Shown: positions 1-9,961, counted from the first letter of the stretch. The stretch is DNA of 64,000 nt from Aquisphaera giovannonii (GCF_008087625.1 NZ_CP042997.1:310001-374000), one strand, 5' to 3'. Notes: generated by a model not told the origin, from the sequence alone. Numbers and translations are program-made.

Positions 1-2272
1 CCCAGGTGCTGCCCACGAGGATGGACAGGTTGTCCATCGCCTTCTTGATCGAGACGCCCTTCTGCATGGCGACGTCGTTGTTGATGACGATCTCGTACTG
101 CGGGTAGTTGCTGGCGAAGAAGGTGAACAGGCCCTTCACCTCCGGGCGCTTGCCCAGGGCGGCCATGAACTTGTCGGTCACCTCGCCGAGCTTCAGGTAG
201 TTCATCGTGTTCGTCTTGTCCAGGACGCGGACGGAGAAGCCGCCCGCCGCCCCGAAGCCCGGCACCGCGGGGGGCTCGAAGAACTCGAGCTTGACGTTGG
301 ACATCACCGCGCAGTCGTGCTCGAGCTGCTCGATGATCTGCTTGGAGGTCATCTTCCGCTCGGACCAGGGCTTGAGGTTGATGAGGCAGGTCCCGGCGTT
401 GGAGCCGCGGCCCTCCGTGAGCACCTCGTAGCCGGCCAGCGAGGAGACCGAGTTGACCCCGTCGATCTTCTTGGCGATGTCCTGCAGCTCGTGCGACTTG
501 GCGTTGGTGTACTCGATCGTCGAGCCCGGCGGCGTCTGGAGGATGCCGTAGATCATCCCCTGGTCCTCGAGCGGGATGAAGCCGGACGGCAGCTGCGTGT
601 TGACCGCGAAGATGCCGAACGCGAAGGCGCCGATGATCGCCGCGGTCAGCACCCGGCGCGTCACGATCCGGCGGACGAGCCCGGCGTAGCCGCCGGTGAC
701 CTTCTCGACCAGGCGGTCGAACGCCCGCAGGAAGAGGGCCAGCGGCCCGCGCTTCTTGTGGCCGGTGTGGGGCTTCAGGATCATCGCGCAGAGGACCGGC
801 GTGAGCGTGAGGGCCACGATGCCGGAGAGGACGATGGACACGGCCATCGTGATGCCGAACTGGCGGTAGAACGTGCCGACCGGCCCGGTCATGAACGTCA
901 CCGGGACGAACACCGCGGTCATCACGAGGGTGATGGCGATGATCGCGCCGCTGATCTCCCCCATGACCTCCCAGGTCGCCCGATACGGCGAGAGGTGCCT
1001 CTCGTGCATCTTGGCGTGAACCGCCTCGACCACCACGATGGCGTCGTCCACGACGACGCCGATCGCCAGCACCAGCGCGAAGAGCGTGATGAGGTTGATC
1101 GAGAGGCCGAACGTCTTCAGGCAGAAGAAGCTGCCGATGAGCGAGACCGGGACCGCCAGCGTCGGGATCAGGGTGGACCGCGCGTCGCCGAGGAACAGGA
1201 AGACGACGAGCGAGACCAGCACGAAGGCCTCGAACAGGGTGTGGAGCACCTGCTCGATCGAGGCCTCGAGGAAGCTCGAGACGTCGTAGCTGACCTCGAA
1301 CTTCATGCCCGGCGGGAAGGTCGCCTCCTGGATCTCCTTGAGCCGCTCCTTCACCTGCTCGATGACGACCGAGGCGTTCGTGCCGGGGAGCTGCTTGAGG
1401 ACGATGGCCGCCGACGGGTGGCCGTCGATGTCCGAGTAGATGTTGTAGTACGAGGCGCTCAGGTCCACCTTGGCGACGTCCTTGAGCCGCAGGACCTCGC
1501 CGTCGGGGTTCGCCTTGAGGATGATGTTCTCATACAACTCGGGCTTGTCGTACCGCCCCACCCAGGTGAGCACGTACTCCATCGTCTGCGACTTCACCCC
1601 GGTCGCCTGGCCCAGGCGGCCGGGGGAGCCTATCATGCTCTGCTCGCCCACCGCCTTCATCACGTCCTCGGCGCCGATGTTGTAGGCCCGCATGCGGTCG
1701 ATGTCGAGCCAGACCCGCATGGCGTACTGGCGGCTGCCGAGGATCGTGGCGCTGCCGATGCCGCGCACCCGCTTGATCTCGGGCAGGAGGTTGACGAAGG
1801 AGAAGTTGTAGAGGAAGTTCTGGTCGTGGCCCGGATCGGTGCTGTAGATGTTCACGTACATCAGCATGCTCGTCATGGACTGCATGACGACGATGCCTTC
1901 CAGCTCCACCAGGGGCGGGAGCCGCTGCTTCACGGTCTGGACGCGGTTCTGCACGTTCAGGACCGCCACGTTCGCGTCGGTGCCGGGCTCGAAGATGATC
2001 ATGATGGTCGCCTCGCCGGCGCTGGTGGCGGCGGAGACCATGTAGCGCATGTCGGCCACGCCGTTGATGGCCTGCTCCAGGATGACCAGCACGGAGTCCA
2101 CCAGCACGTTGGCGCTGGCGCCGGGGTAGGCCACCGTGACGAGCACGCTGGGCGGGGCGACGTCGGGGAACTGGGAGATGGGCAGGGTCGTGATGGACAG
2201 CCCGCCCAGGAACAGGATCAGGATCGAGATGACGATCGCCAGCGCGGGCCTGTGGAGGATTTTTGCGAACAT
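1..2272 (-). CDS. RND efflux transporter permease (HAE1/AcrB type), C-terminus cut by window edge
   Basis: Inner-membrane pump subunit of a tripartite proton-driven efflux system. The frame opens with ATG at 2272 (MFAKILHRPALAIVISILIL) and stays open to the window edge, giving about 757 of the usual 1,030-1,060 residues. A first membrane helix at residues 9-30 is followed by the typical porter-domain start (PISQFPDVAPPSVLVTVAYP). Further in are the first transmembrane bundle (VLVSLVVFLFLGDARSTLIP) and the conserved helix-4 motif ALVLAIGVVVDDAIVVVEAV, whose paired Asp residues carry protons in this family. The second half of the porter domain is present; the second membrane bundle is lost off the edge. 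It lies 102 bp downstream of the adaptor gene on the same strand, so the two form an operon. Substrate cannot be predicted; the HAE1 class usually exports hydrophobic drugs. Confidence 0.95.
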   Translation of the reverse strand, partial: MFAKILHRPALAIVISILILFLGGLSITTLPISQFPDVAPPSVLVTVAYPGASANVLVDSVLVILEQAINGVADMRYMVSAATSAGEATIMIIFEPGTDANVAVLNVQNRVQTVKQRLPPLVELEGIVVMQSMTSMLMYVNIYSTDPGHDQNFLYNFSFVNLLPEIKRVRGIGSATILGSRQYAMRVWLDIDRMRAYNIGAEDVMKAVGEQSMIGSPGRLGQATGVKSQTMEYVLTWVGRYDKPELYENIILKANPDGEVLRLKDVAKVDLSASYYNIYSDIDGHPSAAIVLKQLPGTNASVVIEQVKERLKEIQEATFPPGMKFEVSYDVSSFLEASIEQVLHTLFEAFVLVSLVVFLFLGDARSTLIPTLAVPVSLIGSFFCLKTFGLSINLITLFALVLAIGVVVDDAIVVVEAVHAKMHERHLSPYRATWEVMGEISGAIIAITLVMTAVFVPVTFMTGPVGTFYRQFGITMAVSIVLSGIVALTLTPVLCAMILKPHTGHKKRGPLALFLRAFDRLVEKVTGGYAGLVRRIVTRRVLTAAIIGAFAFGIFAVNTQLPSGFIPLEDQGMIYGILQTPPGSTIEYTNAKSHELQDIAKKIDGVNSVSSLAGYEVLTEGRGSNAGTCLINLKPWSERKMTSKQIIEQLEHDCAVMSNVKLEFFEPPAVPGFGAAGGFSVRVLDKTNTMNYLKLGEVTDKFMAALGKRPEVKGLFTFFASNYPQYEIVINNDVAMQKGVSIKKAMDNLSILVGSTW

Positions 2273-2374
2273 GGTGCCCTGATGGGGTCGGGGGTCGTTC
2301 CGTGCCCGGTACCCGCGCCGGCCCCGGCCCCCCCACCCCGAGCGGGGGCCGGCCGCCGCCGCGCATCCGCCCTG

Positions 2375-3616
2375 CTATTCCGCCTTGAACTTGAGGTTGG
2401 CCATGACGAGCGCCGGCGGGTTGAACTCGTACTCCACCTTCTCGCCGTCGTGGATCTGGCGCCCGCCCTCCAGGACGATCTTCTCGCCCGGCGCGAGGCC
2501 CTTGTCGATGACGAAGATGTCGTCCATCTCGTGCCGGACCGTGATCTCGCGCTGGTGCACCACGTCGTCCTTGTCCACGACGTAGACGTACCGCTTGGCG
2601 AGGACCTCGAAGACCGACCGCTGGGGGATGACGACGGCGTTGTGCGACACGTGGCTGAGCATCACGTTGCCGGTCTGGCCGTGGCGGAGCAGGCCCTTCG
2701 GGTTCGGGAAGTCGGCCCGGAAGGGGATGTTGCCGGTCTCGTTGTTGAACTTGGCCTCGATCGCGCTGATCCTGCCCACCTGCGAGAACGTCTCGTGGTT
2801 CGCCAGCACGAGCTCGACCTTCTGGTCCGCGCTGCGCTCGGCGGCCTCCATGTAGGCGAGGTAGTCGGCCTCGGGCACGTTGAAGTACACCCACATGGTG
2901 CTGTTGTCGGACAGCGTCGTGAGGACGTCGCCCTCCTTGATCAGGCTGCCGAGCTGCTCGTGCAGGCGATCGACGATGCCGTCGAACGGCGCCCGGACGT
3001 CGGTGAAGTTGAGCTCCGCCTGCGCCAGGGCCGCCTTGGCCTGGGCCCTCTCCATCTTGGCCTGGAGGAGCGCCACCTCGTTGGGGGAGATCACCTTCTC
3101 CTCGGACAGCTTCTTGGTGTAGTTGTACTCGAGCCTGGCGAGCTGGGCCTCGGCCATCTCGGCCTTCAGCTTCGACTCGTAGAGGGTCGGGACGACCTTG
3201 AACATCACGTCGCCCTTCCTGACCCGCTGGCCCTCCTGGATGAGGATCTGGGTCAGGTAGCCGCCCTCCATCGCGCAGACCTTGATGTGCTGCTTCGAAT
3301 GGATCTGGCAGACGTAGTTCCGCGTGAGGGTCACGTCCGTCGCCTCGGGGCTGGTGACCACGATCTTGTGGTGCTCCTCGTGGCGCTCCACGGCCTTGGG
3401 GTGGAGGTAGGCCTCGAGGTGGGAGACGACCTTCTCCTTGATCCGGTCGGCGTGGGTGTCGATGGAGGCGAGATACTCGTTCACCCGGGGCGACTTGATC
3501 GGCGAGACGCCGGCGGCATGCATCTTCGCCAGCCCGAGGACGCCGCCCGCCGCGAGGGCGAGCAGCAGGAAGAGGGCCGCGAAGGGCCGCCGCATGGCAA
3601 AGGCAAACGGGTTCAT
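2375..3616 (-). CDS. RND efflux periplasmic adaptor (HlyD/AcrA-like membrane fusion protein)
   Basis: Adaptor that bridges the inner-membrane permease and an outer-membrane channel. The 413-residue protein starts with a cytoplasmic Arg-rich stub and a membrane anchor (FAALFLLLALAAGGVLGLA). A lipoyl-like half-motif (GYLTQILIQEGQRVRKGDVM) is followed by a helical hairpin (residues about 155-205, YESKLKAEMAEAQLARLE onwards), the second lipoyl half (VRAPFDGIVDRLHEQLG), then beta-barrel and membrane-proximal domains. Order and length fit the family. The stretch before the lipoyl domain (about residues 30-95, rich in H, K and E) is longer than in AcrA. No outer-membrane factor gene is seen on this side; it may lie beyond the left edge or elsewhere. 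Confidence 0.93.
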   Translation of the reverse strand: MNPFAFAMRRPFAALFLLLALAAGGVLGLAKMHAAGVSPIKSPRVNEYLASIDTHADRIKEKVVSHLEAYLHPKAVERHEEHHKIVVTSPEATDVTLTRNYVCQIHSKQHIKVCAMEGGYLTQILIQEGQRVRKGDVMFKVVPTLYESKLKAEMAEAQLARLEYNYTKKLSEEKVISPNEVALLQAKMERAQAKAALAQAELNFTDVRAPFDGIVDRLHEQLGSLIKEGDVLTTLSDNSTMWVYFNVPEADYLAYMEAAERSADQKVELVLANHETFSQVGRISAIEAKFNNETGNIPFRADFPNPKGLLRHGQTGNVMLSHVSHNAVVIPQRSVFEVLAKRYVYVVDKDDVVHQREITVRHEMDDIFVIDKGLAPGEKIVLEGGRQIHDGEKVEYEFNPPALVMANLKFKAE

Positions 3617-3946
3617 GTTCTAGCCTCCAGGTTTCTCGGAGTGGTGACCGGTGCGGCGTCGAAGGCCGCGGAATCCCCGGGCGGCCGGGGCCGCGATGCC
3701 GCGGGGGCGGATCGGCTCGGGAGCTCCACGAGGCCGTGGCGGGCCCATCCCGCCGCGCCGCCCGCTCCGGGGGCGTGCCGGGGTGTGCCGGATGCTCAGG
3801 GCGACGCCCGTGCGGGCCCGCGAGCGGGCCGGATCGGGGCGAGGCGCGTGGAGGGGAAGCGGGTGGGCTTTACCGCAGGCGCGGGGAGTCGCTCGGTCGC
3901 CGTTGCGTCGACCCGGGCGGGTCCATCGGGATGGGATCGGGAAGGC
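3617..3946. other. Intergenic stretch, no gene recognised
   Basis: This holds the upstream region of the efflux operon, which reads leftward, and the 3' side of the small hypothetical. It is very GC-rich with no convincing promoter, hairpin or conserved reading frame. Open frames crossing it are antisense or out-of-frame artefacts of high GC. Confidence 0.4.
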
Positions 3947-4321
3947 TCAGCAGCGCATGGGACGCGGTGCCGATGGGGGGCCGGATGCGGTCAGGTCCCG
4001 CGCCGGCGCGAGGCGGGACGCGGAGAGGGAGGGGGAGCGGGTGTCGCAGGCCGGCAGCGCCTCGCCGCAGACCTCGTCCTCGTCCTCGTCATATTCCGAT
4101 CGCGACAGGACGACCGCGTCCTCGCGCTCGGTCCACGCCGAGACCGAGAGGTCGGGGGACTCGGGCGCGGGCGATGTGGGCGACGCGATGTCGCCCCGGT
4201 GCCCGCCCGGGCCGGGCCTCGGGGAGGCCGCCGGCCGTTGTCCCGGGGACGCGAGGATCGCGAGGAGGACCAGCAGCAGCGCGGCACCGGCGACGCGAAA
4301 CGCGGCCGCACGCGGGAGCAT
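3947..4321 (-). CDS. Small hypothetical membrane-anchored protein
   Basis: I do not recognise a family. The frame continues further upstream, but the ATG at 4321 gives a sensible product of 124 residues: a basic start (MLPRAAAFRVAG), one hydrophobic segment (AALLLVLLAILASPG) and a Pro/Ser-rich linker. This is followed by an acidic patch (SRSEYDEDEDEVCGE) and a basic low-complexity tail. That layout fits a single-pass or signal-anchored envelope protein. No functional domain is visible and the context gives no clue. Because GC-rich sequence gives many spurious frames, the gene call rests mainly on the membrane segment and is uncertain. Confidence 0.4.
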   Translation of the reverse strand: MLPRAAAFRVAGAALLLVLLAILASPGQRPAASPRPGPGGHRGDIASPTSPAPESPDLSVSAWTEREDAVVLSRSEYDEDEDEVCGEALPACDTRSPSLSASRLAPARDLTASGPPSAPRPMRC

Positions 4322-4915
4322 GCCGGCGGCGGGCCCACGCGAGGCGAAGGCGACCCCGGGCCGAATCCCCGGGGGCGACACCTCGCATCGGGTCCGACGC
4401 GCGATAGAATGGGGCCGTCGCCGACGCTTCCGCACCGGCGTCGTGGCCGGCGTGCGAGGCGACCCGATCGTACCTTCAACCCCGATCGCCCACACCGGGG
4501 TCGAGTGGGCGGCCGCGACAACGGTCCCGGAGCGACGCGAGCCCCTCTGGACACGCGGGGACTCGTCCCCGCGGCCCGTCGAGCGCGCCTCGGCTTGATC
4601 GGCTCCTGGCCTCGTCATGCGACGCCAACCTTCGTCACCATCGTCGGCCCTGCCGCGAGGCCAGGCTTCATCGAAAGACATCCACGCCCGTCGAGGACGT
4701 CGCGGCGAAGCATATCAAGAAAGCAACACTGCCTCGCGATCAGGCATCCCGGGGAGGGCAATGCCCATGCGGCCGAGGGCACGAAAGTCCACTCACTCTT
4801 CATGGGAGCCCCGTGGTTCGTGACTCAAGCTCGGCCCTTGGGAGAAGCCGTCGAGCTGGATATGCGACATTCCTATCGTGTATTTTCTATCGCGAATGCC
4901 GGGTGGAGTCAAGCG
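4322..4915. other. Intergenic stretch, no gene recognised
   Basis: Between divergent genes. Base composition falls noticeably toward 4860-4915 (an AT-rich tract around tattttctat), which is probably the promoter region of the winged-helix gene, but no clear -35/-10 pair can be assigned. Nothing else is seen. Confidence 0.4.
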
Positions 4916-5236
4916 ATGGCACCTCGTACGCCCGATCGTAGCCGCTCAACCTGGACCTTCCTCAGCAACCACGGGAACGTCCTCCTCGCCGTCGCTCGCA
5001 ATCCCGATGCCACACTTCGCGAGGTCGCCAATCTGGTCGGCATCACCGAGCGGGCGGTCCAGAGGATCATCGCCGACCTGGAGGCCGCTTGCTACCTCGA
5101 GCGCGTCCGCAGCGGCCGGCGAAATCACTACAACATTCACCCGGAATTGCCCTTGCGTCTCCCGGTCGGCTCCCATCGCGATATCGGGGCATTGATTGAA
5201 CTCGTGTGCGATCCGCCCCCGCGTCCCGGCGTCTGA
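4916..5236 (+). CDS. Winged helix-turn-helix transcriptional regulator (MarR/ArsR-like)
   Basis: A 106-residue protein made almost entirely of one DNA-binding domain: helix 1 (FLSNHGNVLLAVARNP), a recognition helix-turn-helix (LREVANLVGITERAVQRIIA) and a wing (ACYLERVRSGRRNHYNIHP). This short class of HTH proteins, often annotated MarR-like, occurs widely in actinobacteria and planctomycetes. The ATG at 4916 has GGAG about seven bases upstream; an earlier in-frame ATG at 4862 lacks one. A longer frame extends far upstream in the same register but is antisense to the efflux genes and not coding. No ligand or metal-binding residues are visible and the target genes are unknown. Confidence 0.85.
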   Translation: MAPRTPDRSRSTWTFLSNHGNVLLAVARNPDATLREVANLVGITERAVQRIIADLEAACYLERVRSGRRNHYNIHPELPLRLPVGSHRDIGALIELVCDPPPRPGV

Positions 5237-5856
5237 TCGGGCCGCCGGATGGTCGCAAGTCTTGAAATGGGCCTTGTTTTCAGGTTCGCAGGAAGGGCCT
5301 TGTGCCGGCCCCCCAGTCGCCCCGATGGCGGCATCGAGGGCGTGACCCCGGGGGCCTCCGCCGAGGACGACCGAGGCCTTGCGAAACGCAATGCGACTTG
5401 CAAAACGCATGGGTGATCTCGGGGCGTTTGCGGGGGGCAACGTGGCGATCCGTGGGCAATGTTGCCTGGAGTCCCGCGATTCGGGGCGGGACGTGAGCCC
5501 AAAGGAATACTCCGCTCGGTGCCAGGAATGTGGGCACGTGTGACTGGATCATGGCAGCTGAGGAGGCTGGACTCATACGCTCACTCGAGGCGGAGGGGCG
5601 GGCCATCCCCACGAGCCGGGGCCACGTCGCGGCGTCGCCGACCCGAGGACCCCGCCCCGCCCCCGCCTCCCCGGCCTCGAGCCGGACCGGCCGCTCGCAG
5701 GCGGGCGTCGCCCACATCGAGTCCGCACGGGCCCTCGCGGGGGAATCCGAGGCGCCCTCGGTCGGGCGGAGGGCCGCCGTCCCGTTGAAGGCGGCCGACG
5801 CGCCGCGATAGGATCCGCGACGTCCGACAACCCCAGGCGGAGAGCGAGGCCAGCCG
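5237..5856. other. 620-bp intergenic stretch, nothing recognised
   Basis: It contains only short GC-driven open frames in several registers, with low-complexity Arg/Pro/Ala translations and no domain. Around 5385-5440 the motif gcgaaacgca / caaaacgcat recurs loosely, but not as a clean repeat. No tRNA, terminator or promoter could be supported. Confidence 0.4.
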
Positions 5857-6948
5857 ATGCAGCGAAGGACATTCCTCGGATCGATGACGGCCGTTGCGAT
5901 GAGCGGAGCCGCCGGCCCCCCCGCGCCGCCTCTGCGGCTGGGCATGGCCGGGCTCGTGCACGGGCATGCGGCGGGGTTCCTGGGGCGATACCGCAACTCG
6001 AAGGAGGTCGACCTCGTCGGCGTCGCCGAGCCCGATCGCGGGGTCGCGGCGCGCTACGTCAAGGATTCGCGGATCGATCCGGACCGCCTGCATCCCTCGC
6101 TGGAGGCGATGCTCGACCGGGCGAAGCCCGAGGCCGTGGTCGCCTTCACGAGCACGGCCGGGCACCTCGGCGTGGTCGAGGCGTGCGCCGCGAGGAAGAT
6201 CCCGGTGATGATGGAGAAGCCGCTCGCGGTGGGCGTCGAGCAGGCCCGGGCCATCGAGCGGGCGGCGGCCGGGGCGGGCATCCCCGTCCTGGTGAATTAC
6301 GAGACGACGTGGTATCCGTCCAATCGCGCCGCCTACGCGCTGGCGAAGGAAGAGAAGGCGCTGGGCGAGATCCGCAAGGTCGTCGTCCACGACGGCCACC
6401 GCGGGCCGAAGGAGATCGGCGTGCAGCCGGAGTTCCTGGACTGGCTGACCGACCCGGAACGGAACGGCGCCGGGGCCCTCTTCGACTTCGGATGCTACGG
6501 CGCCAACCTGATGACCTGGCTGATGGACGACGCGAGGCCGACGTCGGTCACCGCCGTGACCCGGCAGTTCAAGCCCGAGACCTACCCCAGGGTGGATGAC
6601 GAGGCGACGATCCTCCTGGAGTACCCCGGGGCGCAGGCGATCCTCCAGGCGTCGTGGAACTGGCCGTTCGACCGCAAGGACATGGAGGTCTACGGCCGGA
6701 CGGGCCAGGTGCTGACCGTCGGCCTCGGCGGCCTGCGCGTCCGCCTGGCGGGGAAGGCCGAGGAGCATCGCCAGGCCCCGCCGCTCCCCCCGCCGGAGGA
6801 CGACTTCCTCCGCTACCTCGCCGCGGTGGTCCGCGGCACCATCAAGCCGTCCGGCCTCTCGTCGCTGCGGAACAACCTCATCGTGGTCGAGATCCTCGAC
6901 GCCGCCCGCCGCTCCGCCGCCACCGGCCGGGCGGTGCAGTTGGGCTGA
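5857..6948 (+). CDS. Gfo/Idh/MocA family oxidoreductase, exported
   Basis: NAD(P)-dependent oxidoreductase of the glucose-fructose oxidoreductase/inositol dehydrogenase superfamily. The 363-residue protein starts with a short twin-arginine-like leader (MQRRTFLGSMTAVAMSG), common in planctomycete members that fold in the cytoplasm before export. The Rossmann domain begins at LRLGMAGLVHGHAAGFLG; the glycine pattern is slightly unusual. The diagnostic EKP motif is intact (VMMEKPLAVG, about residue 121), as are the alpha/beta C-terminal domain residues (GALFDFGCYGANLMTWLM). The ATG has GAGG eight bases upstream. Substrate unknown; relatives act on sugars or sugar-like compounds. It stands alone, ahead of the FG-GAP gene. 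Confidence 0.92.
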   Translation: MQRRTFLGSMTAVAMSGAAGPPAPPLRLGMAGLVHGHAAGFLGRYRNSKEVDLVGVAEPDRGVAARYVKDSRIDPDRLHPSLEAMLDRAKPEAVVAFTSTAGHLGVVEACAARKIPVMMEKPLAVGVEQARAIERAAAGAGIPVLVNYETTWYPSNRAAYALAKEEKALGEIRKVVVHDGHRGPKEIGVQPEFLDWLTDPERNGAGALFDFGCYGANLMTWLMDDARPTSVTAVTRQFKPETYPRVDDEATILLEYPGAQAILQASWNWPFDRKDMEVYGRTGQVLTVGLGGLRVRLAGKAEEHRQAPPLPPPEDDFLRYLAAVVRGTIKPSGLSSLRNNLIVVEILDAARRSAATGRAVQLG

Positions 6949-7087
6949 GGGTCCAGCCCGGGAGCATGGCACTGTGGATCCCTCGACCTCATCCGACTCC
7001 CCTTAGGAAGCTGTGGGTCATCCGGAAGTGGAGCCCCTACCACGGTCCATCGAATTCCGGATCATCACGAGCCGCCAGTGAGAAAGA

Positions 7088-7120
7088 ATCTCCCTCTCCC
7101 GCTCGGCGGGAGAGGGAGAT
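7088..7120. repeat. Perfect 15-bp hairpin, CTCTCCC-type intergenic repeat
   Basis: ATCTCCCTCTCCCGC (7088-7102), loop TCG, then the exact reverse complement (7106-7120). It lies between the oxidoreductase and FG-GAP genes. There is no T-run, so it is not a classical intrinsic terminator. Related GC-rich hairpins with the CTCTCCC/GGGAGAG core recur at 22143, 23926-24100 and 44297, so this is a dispersed repeat. Confidence 0.8.
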
Positions 7121-7186
7121 ATCTCTTCTCCCCCTGCTCGAGGTCGAAGGATCTCAACGGGCCGTCCGCCGCATTCGAGGATTGGC

Positions 7187-9961
7187 ATGAAAGCACTACG
7201 GCTCTTTCTCATCCTGCTCGCGATTCCCATGGCGCCATCGGCCCTCGGCGGCCCCCCGCCGGGCGCCTGGCTCCAGTTCCGCGGGGACCGCGGCCTCACG
7301 GGGCACTCGTCGCTGAAGGGGCGGATCCGCCATCCCGGGACGGTCTGGACGCAGTTCGTCGGGGCCCGCGCGACGCTCCTGGCGGTCCGGTTGGCGGGGG
7401 ACGGAACGACGACCGTGCCCCTGCCCGCGGCGGATGCGCATCCGGGGCGGTGGTCGGAGGTGCTCGACCGCTGGCGCGTCGGCCCGGCCCTGGCGGACGT
7501 CGATGGGGACGGCAACGTGAAGGAAACGGCCGTCGGCCCGCAGCATCGGATCGGCAAGTTTCTGGCCGATCGCCCGGGGCTCCAGAAGCTGGAGGTGGAC
7601 TCGCTCTTCTCCGCCCAATCCGATCCCCCGCCGCCGGCGACCGCGCGGCTGCTGGCGCGTCGCGGCGGGGCCTGGGAACGCGTCTGGGCGAGCGTGCCGA
7701 TCCCGCTCCAGTACGTGGCCAACCCGATCACGGGCGACTTCGACGGCGACGGCCGCTCGGACGTGGCCGTGACCCCCTGGTACGACCTCTGGGTGTTCGA
7801 CCTCCGGACCGGCGCGTTCAAGTCGAAGGCCCGCTTCATGCCGGAGGGGTCCGAGAGCGGCCGGGCTTACGGATGGCTCGGGGCCGCGGACTTCGACGGC
7901 GACGGCCGCCAGGAGTTCGTCGTCCTCGGCGACTTCGAGAACTTCCTGGCCGTTCTCGGCTGGAAGGACGGCACGCTCGCCCCGCTCTGGTCCCGGCTGA
8001 TCGAGCGCGGGATCGCCATGAAGAAGACGATCCTCAGGACGGGGGCCCTGCCCGTCCGGGACATCGACGGCGACGGCCGGCCGGAGATCGTGGTCTCGCT
8101 CCACGACGCGGCCGGCGACGGCCGCTGGCACACCCTGGCGCTCGAAGGCCTGACCGGGCGGACGAGGCTGGACCTCCCGGATCAGGTGCTCGCCGGCCCG
8201 ATCGACCTGGACGGCGACGGCTGCGACGAGCTGGCCTGCACCGAGGCCCGCGGCCCGCTGATCCCCGACCGTGCAAGGCTCACCGTCTTCGGCTTCAAGG
8301 GGAAGAGACTGCGGGCCCGCTGGACGGCGGACGGCGCGGCGTACCAGGTCCAGACGCTGGGCGAGCTGCCGGCCTCCGTGAACACCGACGCCCAGACGGG
8401 GACGGCGACCCTGCTCGCGGTCCCGTCGGACGACCGGGGCCGGCCGTGCTTCGTCACGCGGAGGGCCGCGGATCGGGACTCGGGGCGGATCGAGCTCGCC
8501 TTCTGGCAGGCCGACGGGGCCGGCGAGGTCCGGCGTCGGGGCCTGATCGCGGGCCCTCACCTGGAGGCCCTCGCGGGCCGGGGCGAGCCGGCCGGCCGGG
8601 CGGAGGTCCTGGTCCGCGCCCGGGTTCCCGGCGACGAGGCGAGCGACGTCGCGTTGAGTTCCCTCGAAGGGACGATCCTGTGCTCCCGGCGAGAAGCCCC
8701 GCCGCTCTCGACCCCGGTCGCGGGCCGGCTGGACCCGCGAGGGCGCCCGAGCGTGGTGGTCCAGGGGGCCTGCGATCGCCTGGTGGCCTTCCAGCCGGAG
8801 CGGGGCGGGAGGCCCGCGAAGGCGATCGCGCGACGGCCCGGGCGGGGGCTCTACACCGGCTCGGGGCGGTTCGGCGGCGGGGCGGGCTACGGCGGCGTCG
8901 TGCTGGCCGACCTGCTCGGCGACGGCTCGCTGGCCGTCGTCGCGGCGACGAGCTCGCCCGACGGCCACGCCCGGCTCGTCGCGTACGGGCCGACGGGCCG
9001 GCCCCTCTGGGAGCATGACTTCGACGACCTGCCGGGCTCGCCCCCCGAGTGGAACCTCGGCGGCCTGACCCTCTGGTTCGCCGGCAAGTTCACCGACCCC
9101 CGGCGCGACGACGTCCTCGTCAACATCCGCCGCAGCACGATGCACAGCGACGAGGCGTTCCTGCTCGACGGCCGCGACGGCCGGCAGGTCTGGCACCGCA
9201 CGCAGGGCGCGAACGCCGCGGGCAACCAGCGGGCCTGCGGCGGGAGCTGGATGGCCGCCTTCGACCAGGACGGCGACGGCCGGGACGACGCCCTCTGCCT
9301 CTACCCCGACGTCGTCTCGGCCTTCGACGGCCCGTCCGGCAGGCTCCTGCTCGACCGCCACACCAATCGCGATGTGTTCAAGGACGTATGGGTCATGTAC
9401 GCCGTCCCGGCCGCCGCCGACTTCCTGCGCCGGGGCCGCCCGCAGGTCCTCTACGGCGGCAACGCCACGATGTTCGCCCTGCTGGCGGCGGACGGCTCCC
9501 CCATCTGGCGGCACGGCCCGACGCCGGGATGGCCGGACGTCCTGCCCGGGATCGGCGACCTCGACGGCGACGGGGCGATCGAGCTGCTGAGCGTGGGGCA
9601 TCGGCGGCCTCCCGGCCCCGGGCAGGAGGTGCGTTGCTACGACGCCGCGACCGGCAGGCTCGAATGGACCCTGCCCCTGGCCGGGCTCGACCCGACCTCC
9701 GAGGCGAGCCCGCCGATGGCCCCCGCCACCGCCGACCTCGACGGCGACGGCCGGGACGAGGCGGTCGTGGCCCTGGGGAGGACCCTGCTCGCGGTGGGCA
9801 CCTCGCCGGACGGCAAGTCGGGCGCCGTCCGCTGGTCCCTCCCCTTCCCGGATCCGCTCGGCCCCCCCGCCATCGCCGACACCCTGGGAGACGGCACCGC
9901 CGAGGTCGTCGTCACGTGCGGCGACGGGAATGTCTACGGAGTGGGAGGGGCGGGCCCTTGA
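7187..9961 (+). CDS. Large secreted FG-GAP/VCBS repeat protein
   Basis: 924-residue protein with a signal peptide (MKALRLFLILLAIPMAPSALG) and a repeated beta-propeller-type architecture. Calcium-binding-style repeats of the form D-x-DGDG-x-x-(D/E) occur near residues 104, 184, 235, 291, 340, 693, 791 and 850, matching the FG-GAP/VCBS family. The segment between residues about 350 and 690 lacks clear repeats, so there are probably two propellers with a spacer. Such proteins are extracellular and structural or ligand-binding; no catalytic motif is visible. The ATG at 7187 has GAGG six bases upstream. It appears monocistronic. Confidence 0.88.
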   Translation: MKALRLFLILLAIPMAPSALGGPPPGAWLQFRGDRGLTGHSSLKGRIRHPGTVWTQFVGARATLLAVRLAGDGTTTVPLPAADAHPGRWSEVLDRWRVGPALADVDGDGNVKETAVGPQHRIGKFLADRPGLQKLEVDSLFSAQSDPPPPATARLLARRGGAWERVWASVPIPLQYVANPITGDFDGDGRSDVAVTPWYDLWVFDLRTGAFKSKARFMPEGSESGRAYGWLGAADFDGDGRQEFVVLGDFENFLAVLGWKDGTLAPLWSRLIERGIAMKKTILRTGALPVRDIDGDGRPEIVVSLHDAAGDGRWHTLALEGLTGRTRLDLPDQVLAGPIDLDGDGCDELACTEARGPLIPDRARLTVFGFKGKRLRARWTADGAAYQVQTLGELPASVNTDAQTGTATLLAVPSDDRGRPCFVTRRAADRDSGRIELAFWQADGAGEVRRRGLIAGPHLEALAGRGEPAGRAEVLVRARVPGDEASDVALSSLEGTILCSRREAPPLSTPVAGRLDPRGRPSVVVQGACDRLVAFQPERGGRPAKAIARRPGRGLYTGSGRFGGGAGYGGVVLADLLGDGSLAVVAATSSPDGHARLVAYGPTGRPLWEHDFDDLPGSPPEWNLGGLTLWFAGKFTDPRRDDVLVNIRRSTMHSDEAFLLDGRDGRQVWHRTQGANAAGNQRACGGSWMAAFDQDGDGRDDALCLYPDVVSAFDGPSGRLLLDRHTNRDVFKDVWVMYAVPAAADFLRRGRPQVLYGGNATMFALLAADGSPIWRHGPTPGWPDVLPGIGDLDGDGAIELLSVGHRRPPGPGQEVRCYDAATGRLEWTLPLAGLDPTSEASPPMAPATADLDGDGRDEAVVALGRTLLAVGTSPDGKSGAVRWSLPFPDPLGPPAIADTLGDGTAEVVVTCGDGNVYGVGGAGP

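Noticed and set aside
317-5236. A very long open frame on the plus strand
   Set aside because: It is antisense to the efflux genes and Arg/Gly/Asp-rich low complexity; long empty frames are expected at this GC content. Only its last 106 codons (4916-5236) encode a real protein.
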